From contig NZ_JAVHJU010000042.1 in the NCBI RefSeq assembly GCF_031082405.1, forward strand, positions 1 to 64,000: a DNA stretch of 64,000 nt. The letters are read 5' to 3'. Of this stretch, positions 1 to 8,940 are shown piece by piece. The position numbers were made by a program, and so were the translations under genes. Numbering within the stretch: position 1 is the stretch's first letter; every line of letters begins with the position of its first letter. The stretch is from Amycolatopsis sp. A133 (GTDB taxonomy: Bacteria > Actinomycetota > Actinomycetes > Mycobacteriales > Pseudonocardiaceae). The notes below the pieces were generated by a model. It was not told the DNA's origin, searched no databases, and saw only the letters and a program-made list of their open reading frames with translations.

Positions 1-88
1 CCAGGTCGCGCGGACCGACCAGAACTTCGTCCACTCCGAAGCCACCGCGCCCGGCGGTTTGCCGCGACGAGCCGCGGCAGACACGGAA

Positions 89-118
89 CCGGCCGCCACG
101 CGGGTGCGTGACGGCCGG
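89..118 (-). terminator. Hairpin downstream of ctaF
   Basis: A 13-bp stem with one mismatch and a GGGT loop lies just past the ctaF stop codon on the minus strand. It probably ends the ctaC-ctaF transcript. There is no strong T-run, as is common in GC-rich actinomycetes. Positions 1-88 show no supportable gene. Confidence 0.5.
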
Positions 119-135
119 TCCGGAACACGTGCGGG

Positions 136-555
136 TCAGTCGTGCGACGGGCCCGTGTGGTACTCGAACACCAACCCGCCGATGGTGATCAGCAGCGCGA
201 CCAGCGCGATCACCAGCAGCCAGATGTGGAAGAACGCCAGCGCCACGGCAGCGAGCGCCGCGGTGGCCGCCATGCCGATCGGCCAGTAGCTGCCCGGGCT
301 GAAGAAGCCCAGCTCACCCGCGCCGTCGCTGATCTCGGCGTCCTCGCGGTCTTCCGGGCGCGGCTCGATGCGGCGGGCGACGAACTGCATGTAGCTGCCG
401 GCCAGGAACGCGAGTCCACCGGTGAGGAAGAGCGCGACGATGCCGACGGGCTCGGCGCCGTGGGTCGCGGCCAGCGCGGTCCACACCCAGTAGACCGCCG
501 CCATGAACACGGCGAAGATCGCCACGATGAAGAAGATGCGGGCTTCGACCTTCAT
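136..555 (-). CDS. ctaF: Cytochrome c oxidase subunit IV (actinobacterial type)
   Basis: This 139-residue membrane protein is the small fourth subunit of the actinobacterial aa3 oxidase, which docks with the bcc complex to form a respiratory supercomplex. It starts MKVEARIF and has about four hydrophobic segments: two near residues 5-55 and two near 92-130. A charged stretch of Arg, Glu and Asp lies around residues 62-78, as in mycobacterial CtaF. AGGAG sits a few bases upstream of the ATG. It lies 32 nt downstream of ctaC on the same strand, so the two are probably co-transcribed. Identification rests on size, topology and position next to ctaC. Confidence 0.93.
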   Translation of the reverse strand: MKVEARIFFIVAIFAVFMAAVYWVWTALAATHGAEPVGIVALFLTGGLAFLAGSYMQFVARRIEPRPEDREDAEISDGAGELGFFSPGSYWPIGMAATAALAAVALAFFHIWLLVIALVALLITIGGLVFEYHTGPSHD

Positions 556-587
556 GGGTCTTTCCTACTCCTTGTGTGACGGCAGCG

Positions 588-1550
588 TCAGTTGGACGCG
601 GTCCGCGCCGTGCGGTCGGTGTTGAACGGCTGGGTGGTCACCGCGTGCGGGGTGCACAGCTCGCCGCAGTTCATCTTCGCCAGCGCTTCGGACGCGGTGA
701 ACGTCTGGCCCGTCGCCGGGTTCACCTGCTTGCGGAGCGCGATGTACTGGTCGTACTTGTCCGCCGACAGCGCACGGACCTCGAAGTTCATCACCGAGTG
801 GTAGGTGCCGCACAGCTCCGCGCACCGGCCGACGAAGGAGCCTTCGCGGTCGATCTTGTTCTGGAAGGAGCTGTCCTGGTTGTTCTTCTCCGGGTTCGGC
901 ATGACGTCCCGCTTGAAGTGGAACTCCGGCACCCAGAACGAGTGGATGACGTCGGTGGAGACCAGGTCGTACTGGATCACCTTGCCGACCGGGAGCACCA
1001 GCAGCGGGATCTCGCCGGACGAGCCGACCGTGCTGACCTGGCCGCTGCCGTCGGGCTTCGCCGCGTTGGCGTCCTCGTACTTGAACTCCCAGTTCCACTG
1101 GAAGGCGACGACCTGGACCTTGACGTCCGGGTTGGGCACCTTGTCCAGGACCTTCGACTCCGTCGTCGCGGTGAAGAAGAACAGGACGCAGACCATGATC
1201 GTCGGAACGACGACCGTGAACAGCTCGAGCGGGATGTTGTACTGGAACTGCCGGGGCAGCTCCTCCGGCTCGCCGTCGACCGTCTTCTTCTTGCGGTGGA
1301 ACGTCGCGGTCCAGAAGATCAGGGCCCACACGATCGCCCCGACGACCAGCGCCGCGACCACGGTCCAGGTCCAGAGGTTCCGCATCTCGGTGGCCTGCTG
1401 CGTGACGCCGACCGGCCAGCCGAACCGCAGGATCTCGTCGCCGGAGCAGCCCGTCGCGGTCAGCGCGACCAGCACGGCCAGCGCGGTTACGCGCAAGGTC
1501 CGCTTCCCCAGGGTGCGCTCGGGTTGTCCCACTGCGCCTCGCCCTTTCAC
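588..1550 (-). CDS. ctaC: Cytochrome c oxidase subunit II
   Basis: This is the CuA-bearing subunit, which takes electrons from the diheme cytochrome QcrC. The 320-residue protein begins at a GTG six bases after AGGAGG. A long upstream extension of the same frame has no ribosome site and is not coding. A lipoprotein-type signal ends in the lipobox TATGC (about residue 33). Two transmembrane helices follow (about 55-80 and 100-125), then a cupredoxin domain. The CuA ligand motif is visible near the C-terminal third: CAELCGTYHSVM (Cys-x3-Cys-x3-His-x2-Met). It is divergent from asnB, as in mycobacteria. Confidence 0.96.
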   Translation of the reverse strand: MKGRGAVGQPERTLGKRTLRVTALAVLVALTATGCSGDEILRFGWPVGVTQQATEMRNLWTWTVVAALVVGAIVWALIFWTATFHRKKKTVDGEPEELPRQFQYNIPLELFTVVVPTIMVCVLFFFTATTESKVLDKVPNPDVKVQVVAFQWNWEFKYEDANAAKPDGSGQVSTVGSSGEIPLLVLPVGKVIQYDLVSTDVIHSFWVPEFHFKRDVMPNPEKNNQDSSFQNKIDREGSFVGRCAELCGTYHSVMNFEVRALSADKYDQYIALRKQVNPATGQTFTASEALAKMNCGELCTPHAVTTQPFNTDRTARTASN

Positions 1551-1718
1551 CCAGAGCCTCCTACGACAGATCTTTGTGACAGGTGCGGAGCCTAGCCGAG
1601 TTGGCGGGGTCCGCTGACCAAGGGGTAACCCACGACGCGCGTGGTACTCGCCACGGGGTCCCGGCATACTGGGGCCTTCCCCCAGCCCGGTGAAGACCCC
1701 GAAGGTGTGTGAGTACCC

Positions 1719-3653
1719 GTGTGCGGCCTGCTTGGACTGATCTGCGCGACCGAGACCGGCGCGGCGAACGCGCGTGACGCCGTCGGCGCGGCCATGCGCT
1801 GCCAGCGCCACCGCGGCCCCGACGAGCAGGACACCTGGGCCGAAGCCGAGGTCGTCTACGGCTTCAACCGGCTCGCCTTCATCGACGTCGAGCACGCGCA
1901 CCAGCCGCTGGTGTGGGGGCCGCCGGAGGCGCCGGGCCGGTACACGATGAACTTCAACGGCGAGATCTACAACTACCAGGAGCTGCGGGCGGAGCTCGCC
2001 GAGCAGCACGGCGCGAAGTTCGAGACCGAGGGTGACGGCGAGGCCATCGTCGCCGGCTTCCACTACCTCGGCGCGGACTGGGTGAAGCGCCTGCGCGGCA
2101 TGTTCGCCTTCATGATCTGGGACTCCCAGGAGAAGCGGGTCTTCGGCGCGCGCGACCCGTTCGGCATCAAGCCGCTCTTCTATTCGGCCGGGCCCGGCGG
2201 GGTGGCGTTCTCCAGCGAGAAGAAGAGCCTGCTGGAGCTGTCGGACGTCCTCGGCGTCGCGCAGGAGCTGGACCGGAAGGCGCTGCAGCACTACCTGGTG
2301 CTGCAGTACGTGCCCGAGCCCGAGTCGCTGCACACGGCGATCCGGCGCGTGGAGTCCGGCACCTCGTTCGAGGTGGTCCCCGGCGGTGAGGTGAAGTTCA
2401 CCCGGTACTTCCACCCGCAGTTCTCCGCGAAGCCGGTCAACGGGCCCGCCGAGGCCGAGCGGCTGTACGAGCGCATCGCCGATGTGATGCGCGACTCGGT
2501 CGGCAAGCACATGATCTCCGACCCGGACGTCACCGTCGGCGCGTTCCTCTCGGGCGGCATCGACTCCACGGCCACCGCCACGCTGGCCAAGGAGCACAAC
2601 CCGAACCTGATCGCGTTCACCACCGGGTTCGAGCGCGAGGGCTACTCCGAGGTCGACGTCGCCGCCGAGTCGGCCGCCGCGATCGGCGTGAAGCACGTGG
2701 TCCGCACGGTGTCGGCGGACGAGATGATGGAGGTGCTGCCGCTCATCGTCTGGTACCTCGACGACCCGGTGGCCGACCCGGCGCTGGTCCCGCTGTGGTT
2801 CATCGCGCGCGAGGCCCGCAAGCACGTCAAGGCGGTGCTGTCCGGCGAAGGCGCGGACGAGCTGTTCGGCGGCTACACGATCTACAACGAGCCGATTTCG
2901 CTGGCGCCGTTCGAGAAGATCCCCGGCGGCATGCGGAAGCTGATCGGCAAGGTGTCGACGAAGATCCCCGAGGGCACCCGCGGCAAGGACCTGCTGCGCC
3001 GCGGCGCGCTGCCGCTGGAGGACCGCTACTACGGCAACGCCCGCAACTTCCGCGACGACCAGCTGCGCAACGTCCTGCGCACGTACCAGGAAGGCGTGGG
3101 CTTCAAGGACGTCACGGCGCCCTGGTACGACGTCTCGCGCGGCTGGGACCCGGTCGCCCGCATGCAGCACGTCGACCTGTACACGTGGCTGCGCGGCGAC
3201 ATCCTGGTCAAGGCCGACAAGGTGACGATGGCGAACTCGCTGGAGCTGCGGGTGCCGTTCCTGGACGCCGAGGTGTTCAAGGTCGCGGCGTCGATCCCGC
3301 TGGACCAGAAGCTCGCGCACGGCACGACGAAGTACGCGCTGCGCCAGGCACTGGCGAAGATCATCCCGGCGCACGTGCTGAACCGGCGCAAGCTCGGCTT
3401 CCCGGTCCCGATCCGGCTGTGGCTGCGCAACGAGATGTACGACTGGGCGAAGGGGATCATCAGCGACTCGAAGACCGAGGAGCTGCTGGACAAGAAGGCG
3501 ATCCTGGCGCTGCTGGAGGAGCACAAGGCGGGCCAGCTGGACCGCAGCCGCCAGCTGTGGGCGCTGATCGTGTTCATGCTCTGGCACGGCATCTTCGTCG
3601 AGCACCGGATCAAGCCCGAGATCCCGGAGCCGGTGTACCCGGTCAAGCTCTGA
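1719..3653 (+). CDS. asnB: Asparagine synthase, glutamine-hydrolysing
   Basis: It makes asparagine from aspartate, ATP and glutamine. The 644-residue protein has an N-terminal class II glutamine amidotransferase domain, with Cys2 of MCGLLGL as the nucleophile once Met is removed. It also has a C-terminal ATP-pyrophosphatase domain with the PP-loop SGGIDSTATAT near residue 280. The GTG start is fixed by the need for Cys at position 2. No strong ribosome site is adjacent. Length and the position divergent from ctaC match the mycobacterial gene next to the oxidase, where this paralogue has been linked to amidation of cell-wall precursors. That role is family knowledge, not visible here. Confidence 0.93.
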   Translation: MCGLLGLICATETGAANARDAVGAAMRCQRHRGPDEQDTWAEAEVVYGFNRLAFIDVEHAHQPLVWGPPEAPGRYTMNFNGEIYNYQELRAELAEQHGAKFETEGDGEAIVAGFHYLGADWVKRLRGMFAFMIWDSQEKRVFGARDPFGIKPLFYSAGPGGVAFSSEKKSLLELSDVLGVAQELDRKALQHYLVLQYVPEPESLHTAIRRVESGTSFEVVPGGEVKFTRYFHPQFSAKPVNGPAEAERLYERIADVMRDSVGKHMISDPDVTVGAFLSGGIDSTATATLAKEHNPNLIAFTTGFEREGYSEVDVAAESAAAIGVKHVVRTVSADEMMEVLPLIVWYLDDPVADPALVPLWFIAREARKHVKAVLSGEGADELFGGYTIYNEPISLAPFEKIPGGMRKLIGKVSTKIPEGTRGKDLLRRGALPLEDRYYGNARNFRDDQLRNVLRTYQEGVGFKDVTAPWYDVSRGWDPVARMQHVDLYTWLRGDILVKADKVTMANSLELRVPFLDAEVFKVAASIPLDQKLAHGTTKYALRQALAKIIPAHVLNRRKLGFPVPIRLWLRNEMYDWAKGIISDSKTEELLDKKAILALLEEHKAGQLDRSRQLWALIVFMLWHGIFVEHRIKPEIPEPVYPVKL

Positions 3654-3664
3654 GCGAACTGCCC

Positions 3665-3708
3665 CGTCGAGGCCACCCCGCGTCCGCAGGGTGGCCTCGA
3701 CGCTTTTC
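3665..3708 (+). terminator. Rho-independent-like terminator after asnB
   Basis: A perfect 14-bp inverted repeat (CGTCGAGGCCACCC and its complement) with a 10-nt loop is followed by CTTTTC. It starts 11 nt past the asnB stop and is the most classical terminator in the window. Confidence 0.8.
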
Positions 3709-3721
3709 GGGGGTGGTCGGC

Positions 3722-4062
3722 GTGGACGTCGTGCTGGTGCACGGGACGACGCAGGGCCCGGACGGCTGGGCACTGCCGGAGCGGGAGCCGGCGGGGCACC
3801 GGACGCATCCGGCCGACCTGCTCGCCGGTGCGGGGCCGGACTTCCCCGCGCTGGTGCGCAGCCAGGTGCCGGAGCTGCGGCACCGGCGGGTTCGGCGCCG
3901 TCGATGCCGTCGACGGTCGGGGTGCCGACCGCCGACCGCACGCTCCGGCCGGAGTGGCTGGTCCGGGCCGCACGGGACCGGCCGGAGTGGAGCCGGTCCG
4001 GATCGACGCCGGGCACTGCCCGCACGTGTCCCGCCCGGCCGAGCTCGCCGCCGTGGTCGTGA
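3722..4062 (+). pseudogene. Decayed alpha/beta hydrolase
   Basis: The first codons read VDVVLVHGTTQGPDGW, the usual beta-strand and oxyanion-loop start of an alpha/beta hydrolase. About 200 nt later another frame reads PSTVGVPTADRTLRPEWLV. After a further frame change, VEPVRIDAGHCPHVSRP is seen, which is a typical catalytic-His C-terminus of the same fold. The middle, including any GxSxG nucleophile elbow, is missing, and at least two frames are needed to join the pieces. It is therefore a deletion plus frameshift remnant of a roughly 230-residue enzyme. The original substrate cannot be told. Confidence 0.7.
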
Positions 4063-4102
4063 GTGGTAAGGCGGGTTCGAACCCGCCTTACCACTCACGA
4101 CC
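4055..4102. repeat. 48-bp perfect palindrome in a convergent gap
   Basis: Positions 4055-4102 form an uninterrupted perfect palindrome centred on GGTTCGAACC, with outer arms containing GTGAGTGGTAAGGCGGG. It lies between the 3' ends of the hydrolase remnant (plus) and the GlxA-type regulator (minus), so it can work as a terminator in both directions. A sister element with compensating changes lies at 29719-29762. Confidence 0.85.
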
Positions 4103-4118
4103 CGGTGCGGCAGGGCAC

Positions 4119-5078
4119 TCAGCCGCGGAACGCCGTCCGGTACGACGACGGGCTCGTCCCCCGCAAGCGGCTGAACTGGTGCCGCAGCGCCGCCGCCGAC
4201 GCGTACCCGCACGCCGTCGCGATGTCCTCCACCGACAGCCCGCCCTCCTCCAGCAGGGCCTGGGCCCGGTCCAGCCGCCGTTCGGTCAGCCAGCGGTGCG
4301 GTGTCGTCCCGGTCGCGGCCGAGAAGCGGCGCAGGAACGTCCGCTCGCCCAGGCCGCTGCGGCGGGCCAGCTCCGCCACCGTGAACGGCTGGTCCAGCCG
4401 CCGCTCCACCCACTCCAGGGCCTCCGCGACCACGGCGTCGTCGCCCGCCGCCGTGGCCGGGACGGGGGCCTGGACGAACTGGGCCTGCCCGCCCGCGCGG
4501 TGCGGGGCCGCCACCATCCGCCGGGCCAGCGTCGTGGCCGCCGCGACCCCGCGCAGCCGGCGGACCAGGTGCAGGCACAGGTCGACCGCCGCGACGGTGC
4601 CCGCGCTGGTCAGGACGCCGCCGTCGTCGGCGTAGAGCGCCTGCGGATCCACCTCGGCGGTGGGGAACCGCCGCCGGAACTCCGCTTCGTACACCCAGTG
4701 GACCGTGCAGCGGCGGCCGTCGAGCAGGCCCGCATAACCGAGGGTGAACACGCCCGCGCACAACCCCGCCACCCACGCGCCGCGCCCGGCGGCGTCGCGC
4801 AGGACGTCCAGCACCGGCGACGGCGGTGGCGCGGTCCGCGGTGCGCACGTCGGGACGATGAGCAGGTCCGCCGTCGCCGCGAAGTCCAGGTCCCGCAGCC
4901 CGGACAGGCCGAACCCGGACCAGCTCTCGACCGCGGCCCCGGCCGGGGAACAGACGGCGAAGTCCCAGCCCGCGATGCCGTCGGCGCTGCGGTCGGTGCC
5001 GAACACCTCGCACGCCACGCCCAGCTCGAACGGCGAAACGCGGTCGGCGAGCACCACCGCGACCCGGTTGACGTCCAT
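4119..5078 (-). CDS. GlxA/FtrA-type transcriptional regulator (DJ-1/PfpI plus AraC)
   Basis: The 319-residue protein has an N-terminal class I amidotransferase-like (DJ-1/PfpI) domain, about residues 5-170. Its nucleophile-elbow region reads VAGLCAGVFTLG. An AraC-type double helix-turn-helix follows at about 215-315, with LARRSGLGERTFLRRF in the first motif and the family signature around IATACGYASAAALRHQF in the second. Such proteins sense a small molecule through the N-domain and activate neighbouring genes. It is transcribed away from an EamA-type exporter with 83 nt between them, so that exporter is the likely target. The ATG was chosen because the upstream extension is a shadow of the exporter gene. 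Confidence 0.88.
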   Translation of the reverse strand: MDVNRVAVVLADRVSPFELGVACEVFGTDRSADGIAGWDFAVCSPAGAAVESWSGFGLSGLRDLDFAATADLLIVPTCAPRTAPPPSPVLDVLRDAAGRGAWVAGLCAGVFTLGYAGLLDGRRCTVHWVYEAEFRRRFPTAEVDPQALYADDGGVLTSAGTVAAVDLCLHLVRRLRGVAAATTLARRMVAAPHRAGGQAQFVQAPVPATAAGDDAVVAEALEWVERRLDQPFTVAELARRSGLGERTFLRRFSAATGTTPHRWLTERRLDRAQALLEEGGLSVEDIATACGYASAAALRHQFSRLRGTSPSSYRTAFRG

Positions 5079-5083
5079 GGCGG

Positions 5084-5128
5084 CCAGTGTGTCACAAGTT
5101 TTGCGGCCGTTGTCATCTCTGACACTGG
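5084..5128. promoter_or_regulatory. Candidate operator between GlxA-type regulator and exporter
   Basis: An interrupted inverted repeat, CCAGTGT at 5084-5090 and ACACTGG at 5122-5128, brackets most of the short divergent promoter region. The inner bases (TCA/TGA) partly extend the symmetry. AraC-type proteins usually bind direct or imperfect repeats, so assignment to this regulator is a guess based on position. Confidence 0.4.
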
Positions 5129-5161
5129 TCGGCCGGCGTCCGGGCGACGAACCTGGTCGGC

Positions 5162-6076
5162 ATGACGAACTCCGAAACCCGCCCGCTGCTCCAGTGGTCC
5201 GCGGCGATGGCGATGTCCGGCACGATCGGCGCGGTCGTCCTCGAGAGCGGCGCCGCCGCCCCGGCTGTCGCCTTCGCCCGCTGCTTGGTCGGCGGCGCGC
5301 TGCTGGTGCTGTGGTGCGTTTCCCGCGGCTGGCTGCAGTCCTGGCGGCCGTCGCGGCGCGACCTCGGGCTGGCCGTGCTGGGCGGGCTGTTCCTGGTCGG
5401 CAACTGGGTGCTGCTGTTCGCGTCGTACGCGCTGTCGTCGATTTCGGTGAGCACGGTCGTCTACCACACCCAGCCGCTGATCCTGGTCGGCCTGGCGGCG
5501 GCGTTCCTCGGGGAGAAGTTCGCCAAGAGCCACCTGATCCGGGCCGGCATCGCGTTCGGCGGTGTGGCCTTGATCTCGCTGTCCGCCCACGGCGAGGACG
5601 GCAAACCGGTGCAGCCGGCGGGCATCGCCTTGGCGCTCGGGGCGGCGGTGTTGTACGCGGGTGCGTCTTTTGTCGCGAAGCAGCTGAAGCACATCCGGCC
5701 GCACCTGCTGGCCGCCGTGCAGACGACGGTGGGTGCGCTGGTGCTGGCGCCGCTGCTGCTGGTGACCCCGCTGCCGTCGACGACGTCGGGACTGCTCTGG
5801 CTGGTCCTGCTGGGGACGGTCCACACGGCACTGATGTACGTGCTGATGTACGCGAGCATCGGCAAGCTGCCGACCACGACGGTCGCGCTGCTGTCGTACC
5901 TGTACCCGGTGGTGGCGGTGCTGGTGGACATCGCGTTCTACGGCCACCGCCCGACCTGGCCGGAGGCGCTGGGCATGCTCGCGGTCCTGGCGGCGGCCTT
6001 GGCCCCGCAACGCCGTCGCCCGGCCCCGGAACACCGCCCGGCCCCGGAAACCCACGGGGCGGCCTGCCGGTCGTGA
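5162..6076 (+). CDS. EamA/DMT-family membrane transporter
   Basis: The 304-residue protein has about ten hydrophobic helices arranged as two EamA repeats (about residues 10-140 and 150-290), the usual fold of drug/metabolite exporters. Conserved short motifs at helix ends are visible, such as VVYHTQPLILVGL in the first half and TTTVALLSYLYPVVAVL in the second. The substrate is unknown. Its divergent GlxA-type regulator suggests inducible export of a small metabolite. The C-terminus is rich in Arg and Pro and probably cytoplasmic. Confidence 0.85.
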   Translation: MTNSETRPLLQWSAAMAMSGTIGAVVLESGAAAPAVAFARCLVGGALLVLWCVSRGWLQSWRPSRRDLGLAVLGGLFLVGNWVLLFASYALSSISVSTVVYHTQPLILVGLAAAFLGEKFAKSHLIRAGIAFGGVALISLSAHGEDGKPVQPAGIALALGAAVLYAGASFVAKQLKHIRPHLLAAVQTTVGALVLAPLLLVTPLPSTTSGLLWLVLLGTVHTALMYVLMYASIGKLPTTTVALLSYLYPVVAVLVDIAFYGHRPTWPEALGMLAVLAAALAPQRRRPAPEHRPAPETHGAACRS

Positions 6077-6080
6077 TCAG

Positions 6081-6222
6081 ACCCGGAACTCGCGTGATCG
6101 GAAACGTAACCCGCGTGATCGAAGCCGGAACTCGCGAGTTCCGGCCCCAATCACGCGAGTTCCGGCCCCAATCACGCGAGTTCCGGCTTGGATCACGCGA
6201 GTTCCGGGTTGGCTCACGCGGG
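6081..6222. repeat. 21-nt repeat array with inverted halves, convergent gap
   Basis: Units of about 21 nt with the core ATCACGCGAGTTCCGG run tandemly on the right. The same unit appears inverted on the left (CCGGAACTCGCGTGATC). A perfect 20-bp palindrome, CCGGAACTCGCGAGTTCCGG, sits at the centre near 6125-6144. The array fills the gap between two convergent genes. A second array with the same core and period lies at 40911-41168. Confidence 0.8.
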
Positions 6223-6228
6223 ACGGGG

Positions 6229-7263
<1,035 letters not shown>

Positions 7264-7268
7264 CGGGC

Positions 7269-7679
7269 TCAGCCGTTCACGACGGGGACCCGTCGCGTGC
7301 GCAGCACGTCGGCGACGGTCTCCGCGGCGGTCAGCGGGTCCAGCGGGTGCACCAGCACGGCGTCCGCCTGCGACCACGTCGCCAGCCACCGGTCGTCCTT
7401 GCGCCGGACGGCGACCACGATCGGGGGGCAGTCGGTGATTTCACTCTTCAGCTGCCGGCAGAGGCCGATGCCGCCGGTCGGCTGCGCCTCGCCGTCGAGG
7501 ATCGCCAGGTCGACGTTCCCCGCGTCCACCTCGGACAGCACGTCGGCGATGCCGGCCGCCTCGACGTAGTCCACGCGCGCGAGGTCGGCGGCGGGCCGCC
7601 GGCCGACCGCGTTCACGATCGCCTCGCGCACCTCCGCCTTGTGGCTGAACACCAGGACCCGCATCGACCGCTCGCCCAT
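7269..7679 (-). CDS. Stand-alone receiver-like protein, probably a pseudo-receiver
   Basis: The protein of about 136 residues has an alternating beta/alpha pattern like CheY: MRVLVFSHK at the first strand, VDLAILDGE around the usual phospho-acceptor Asp, PPIVVAV at strand four and ADAVLVHPLDP at strand five. The acidic pair after strand one is replaced by Ser-His-Lys, and the conserved Lys before Pro is His. Normal phosphorylation is therefore doubtful. There is no output domain. The ATG at 7679 follows GGAGG by 10 nt; a GTG at 7688 is too close to that site. It lies directly upstream of trpD, but a role in tryptophan synthesis is not shown. Confidence 0.75.
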   Translation of the reverse strand: MGERSMRVLVFSHKAEVREAIVNAVGRRPAADLARVDYVEAAGIADVLSEVDAGNVDLAILDGEAQPTGGIGLCRQLKSEITDCPPIVVAVRRKDDRWLATWSQADAVLVHPLDPLTAAETVADVLRTRRVPVVNG

Positions 7680-7741
7680 GTTGGACACGCCTCCATCTCG
7701 TCACGCACGTCTGGAGGCGATCGTATCGGCCGAGACCGACA

Positions 7742-8155
7742 TCACGCGGTCGGCTCCGGCTGGAGCGCGTCCCAGCCCAGCGCGTCACCGCCCAGGCGCT
7801 GCGCGAGACCCGCCATCCGGGACCGTTCCTGGGCGCAGTGCAGGGCGTCGAGCACCTGGACGCGCACCGCGTGGACCCGCGTCAACTCCCCGGAAGGGGA
7901 CTGTTCCCGCAGGTCATAGCCGTCCTGGGCGAGGATCGACGCGGCCTCGGCGAGCCGGTCCGGCGGCAGCAGGAGGTGGTGCCGCAGCACGGCCGGTGCC
8001 GTGCTGACCCAGGCGGGTGAACCGGCCAGGACGGCGGAGTCCGCGACGACCGGGTCGAAGGCCTCGACGACGATCACCAGCCCCGGTGTCTCAAGCGTCA
8101 GACCGGGCGTTTCCCGCTTCTTGACCAGGTCAAGCAGGCGGTCGAGTAAACCCAT
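7742..8155 (-). CDS. Conserved hypothetical protein
   Basis: The 137-residue soluble protein has no motif I can name. It starts with a short amphipathic helix (MGLLDRLLDLVKK) followed by an alternating strand and helix pattern, and looks like a small alpha/beta fold with a leucine-rich middle (LRHHLLLPPDRLAEAA). GAAGGTGAG lies upstream of the ATG. It is the first gene of the leftward run toward trpD and is divergent from ctaE. Start and reading frame are well supported by GC-rich third positions; the function is unknown. Confidence 0.7.
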   Translation of the reverse strand: MGLLDRLLDLVKKRETPGLTLETPGLVIVVEAFDPVVADSAVLAGSPAWVSTAPAVLRHHLLLPPDRLAEAASILAQDGYDLREQSPSGELTRVHAVRVQVLDALHCAQERSRMAGLAQRLGGDALGWDALQPEPTA

Positions 8156-8250
8156 GAGTAGCTCTCACCTTCCCGGGCATCCGGTGTGATCGGTTACGCA
8201 GACGGCTCGCCGTGGACCCACCCGGCGGAGCGGTGGTGCGAGAGGACATA

Positions 8251-8874
8251 ATGCGACGCGTGACAACGGCAGCTCCCACCATCAGTCAGCGGGTCCACTC
8301 GCTGAACCGGCCGAACATGGTCAGTGTCGGCACCATCGTGTGGCTTTCCAGCGAGCTGATGTTCTTCGCCGGACTGTTCGCGATGTTCTTCACCGTCAAG
8401 GCGCAGAACGCGACCGGCCAGTGGCCGCCGCCGCTGCACGGCGAGAAGTTCGAACTCAACGTGCTCTACGCGGTCCCGTTCACGATCATCCTCGTGCTGT
8501 CCTCGCTGACCTGCCAGTTCGGCGTGTTCGCGGCCGAGCGCGGCGACGTCTACGGGCTGCGCCGCTGGTACATCATCACGTTGATCATGGGCGCGATCTT
8601 CGTCGGCGGCCAGGCCAACGAGTACCACAACCTGGTGGAAGAGGGGATGACGATCCCGTCCGGCCCGTTCGGCACGGTCTTCTACCTCGCCACGGGGTTC
8701 CACGGCCTGCACGTCATCGGCGGGCTCGTCGCCTTCGTGTACCTGCTCATCCGCACGAAACTGAGCAAGTTCACGCCCGCCCAGGCCACGTCGGCGATCG
8801 TCGTGTCCTACTACTGGCACTTCGTCGACATCGTGTGGGTCGGCCTGTTCGGTGTGATCTACCTCCTGCCGTGA
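8251..8874 (+). CDS. ctaE: Cytochrome c oxidase subunit III
   Basis: This 207-residue membrane protein is the third core subunit of the aa3 oxidase. It has five predicted helices and family signatures such as NMVSVGTIVWLSSELMFFAG, GQANEYHNL and the C-terminal SYYWHFVDIVWVGLF. The ATG at 8251 follows AGAGGA by four bases. A GTG at 8260 is an alternative that matches the N-terminus of mycobacterial homologues more closely. It opens the ctaE-qcrC-qcrA-qcrB operon, so oxidase and bcc complex are made together. Confidence 0.95.
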   Translation: MRRVTTAAPTISQRVHSLNRPNMVSVGTIVWLSSELMFFAGLFAMFFTVKAQNATGQWPPPLHGEKFELNVLYAVPFTIILVLSSLTCQFGVFAAERGDVYGLRRWYIITLIMGAIFVGGQANEYHNLVEEGMTIPSGPFGTVFYLATGFHGLHVIGGLVAFVYLLIRTKLSKFTPAQATSAIVVSYYWHFVDIVWVGLFGVIYLLP

Positions 8875-8940
8875 GGGGCTCACCCCCAGCCGCCACCACC
8901 TTCACCATCGGCCTGAACTGACAGCAAGGGTTGCCGCAAG

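Noticed and set aside
4068..4092. tRNA T-arm look-alike (GGTTCGAACC)
   Set aside because: The motif lies at the centre of a perfect 48-bp palindrome; no acceptor stem, D-arm or anticodon arm is present around it.
588..4094. 1168-codon minus-strand open frame
   Set aside because: Only the part up to 1550 (ctaC) is real. The rest is the antisense shadow of asnB, with Arg/His-rich low-complexity sequence and no ribosome site.
6081..6222. CRISPR array
   Set aside because: Repeat unit is 21 nt with no unique spacers, orientation flips in the middle, and no cas genes are near.
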